Source: Bacillota bacterium (GTDB taxonomy: Bacteria > Bacillota > Ch66). From it: a DNA stretch of 32,235 bases. Positions 31,523 to 32,235 of the stretch are shown one piece after another. Below the pieces are notes generated by a model, which saw only the letters and a program-made list of their open reading frames with translations, was not told the origin of the DNA and did no database searches. Location: the NCBI GenBank assembly GCA_013178045.1, contig JABLXP010000019.1, positions 1 through 32,235 of the forward strand, in the 5' to 3' direction. How positions within the stretch are numbered: position 1 is the first letter of the stretch; each line of letters begins with the position of its first letter. Position numbers and translations under genes: made by a program.

Positions 31523-32053
31523 TCAACGCTCAATAACGCGCATTTGGCTGTAATGGGTTTTCCAGCGATTTTCGTAGATCAGCCAGGTCTGCTGATGTTT
31601 TTTCACCTCTTCCTCTGATAGCTCGCGGACTATTTTGCCCGGAAAACCGACCACCAGGCTGCGCGGGGGGACCTTCATTCTTGGGGGGACGAGAGCGCCG
31701 GCCCCGATCAGCGAGCCTTCCCCGATCTCGGCCCGGTCCAGAACTCTTGCTCCCATACCGATCAGCACCCCGTCGTGAATGGTGCAGGCGTGCACAATGG
31801 CGCTGTGGGCAATAGATACGTAGTTGCCGATGTAAACAGGGTCATTGGCGTTCATGTGGACGATACAGTTGTCTTGGATATTGGTGTGTTTACCAATGAC
31901 GATTTTGTCAGAATCACCCCGCAGGATGGTGTTCCACCAGATACTGGAGTACTCGCCGATTTCAACGTCGCCGATGACCACGGCGGTTGGGGCAATCCAG
32001 GTATTGGCCGCAATTCGTGGTTTTTTGTTGAGCGTGGGCAGTTCAATGATCAA
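31523..32053 (-). CDS. Gamma-class carbonic anhydrase-like hexapeptide-repeat protein
   Basis: A 176-residue left-handed beta-helix protein with repeated hexapeptide motifs (VVIGDVEIGEYSSIWWNTILRG and later turns). The three putative metal-ligand His residues are present: His66 in CIVHMN, His83 and His88 in SIAHSAIVHAC, with the 5-residue spacing seen in the family. Related YrdA/PaaY-type proteins often lack strong anhydrase activity, so catalysis is not assured. Start TTG 32053 has AGGGGGA about 9 bases upstream. It is the first gene of a likely two-gene unit with argD. Positions 32054-32235 carry only AT-rich upstream DNA. Confidence 0.88.
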   Translation of the reverse strand: MIIELPTLNKKPRIAANTWIAPTAVVIGDVEIGEYSSIWWNTILRGDSDKIVIGKHTNIQDNCIVHMNANDPVYIGNYVSIAHSAIVHACTIHDGVLIGMGARVLDRAEIGEGSLIGAGALVPPRMKVPPRSLVVGFPGKIVRELSEEEVKKHQQTWLIYENRWKTHYSQMRVIER

Positions 32054-32235
32054 TTTTGTATTCCCCCTGACTAAAGAGTTTATCTTTGGAATCTTTTAAG
32101 TTGTTATTTGAGCCTTTTGCAAAATTAGCTTTTTTGTTAAAGGTAAAACATTGTTAGTCGTTTAGATGTACTCTTTTTTCGCTAGATTAAGGTCAAAAAC
32201 CAAACCACAATGTAATTTAACATTTTATTCCAGGC

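Noticed and set aside
1-32235. CRISPR arrays, tRNA/rRNA genes, transposases, phage genes
   Set aside because: No regularly spaced repeats, no recognisable tRNA or rRNA segments, and no transposase, integrase or phage structural motifs were found on reading both strands.

Overview
The window looks like chromosomal DNA of an anaerobic, endospore-forming Firmicute of the Peptococcaceae type (Desulfotomaculum/Pelotomaculum-like). This is inference. It rests on strong AGGAGG-type ribosome binding sites, many TTG/GTG starts, a T-box leader, a CotS-family spore-coat kinase-like gene, an Asp23-type domain, the oxygen-independent cobalt-early B12 pathway, and a MeaB chaperone that implies a B12-dependent acyl-CoA mutase elsewhere. 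No rRNA, tRNA, CRISPR array, insertion sequence or prophage gene was seen.

Layout. (1) Positions 1-5500 hold a TauE/SafE permease with a small membrane protein, a convergent pair of unrecognised Met/Gln-rich genes, a subtilisin-like protease, and a threonine ammonia-lyase on the minus strand with a clear promoter, T-box leader and terminator. (2) Positions 5495-7714 hold a DUF3870-type protein, meaB, and the corrinoid adenosyltransferase cobO. (3) Positions 7757-25604 are one long co-directional cobalamin locus. A cobalamin riboswitch is followed by cbiM-N-Q-O (cobalt ECF importer), cbiD, cbiET, cbiL, cbiF, cbiG, cbiH, cbiJ, cbiX, cbiC, cbiA, cobU, cobQ, cbiB, cobS, cobD and cobC. Most joints overlap or are separated by only tens of bases. 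(4) Positions 25608-26447 encode a P-loop/Asp23-like fusion protein. (5) Positions 26482-28026 (minus) hold an unrecognised small gene and a CotS-like gene. (6) Positions 28267-32053 hold an aspartate aminotransferase, a nitroreductase, an ArgD-type aminotransferase and a gamma-class carbonic anhydrase-like protein.

How it fits together. Cobalt enters through CbiMNQO and is inserted by CbiX. CbiL, H, F, G, D, J, E/T and C carry the ring to cobyrinic acid. CbiA amidates it, CobO adenosylates it, and CobQ finishes amidation. CobD supplies aminopropanol phosphate, CbiB attaches it, and CobU, CobS and CobC build the nucleotide loop. No cobT or benzimidazole-synthesis (bza) gene is visible, and no uroporphyrinogen methyltransferase or sirohydrochlorin-forming gene either, so those steps must be encoded outside the window. 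The riboswitch should close the locus when adenosylcobalamin is plentiful. cobO and meaB lie upstream of the riboswitch and so appear to escape that control.

The parts least explained by known families are the Met/Gln-rich pair at 1487-2510, the small gene at 26482-26838, the P-loop/Asp23 fusion, and the T-box whose specifier does not obviously read threonine or isoleucine.
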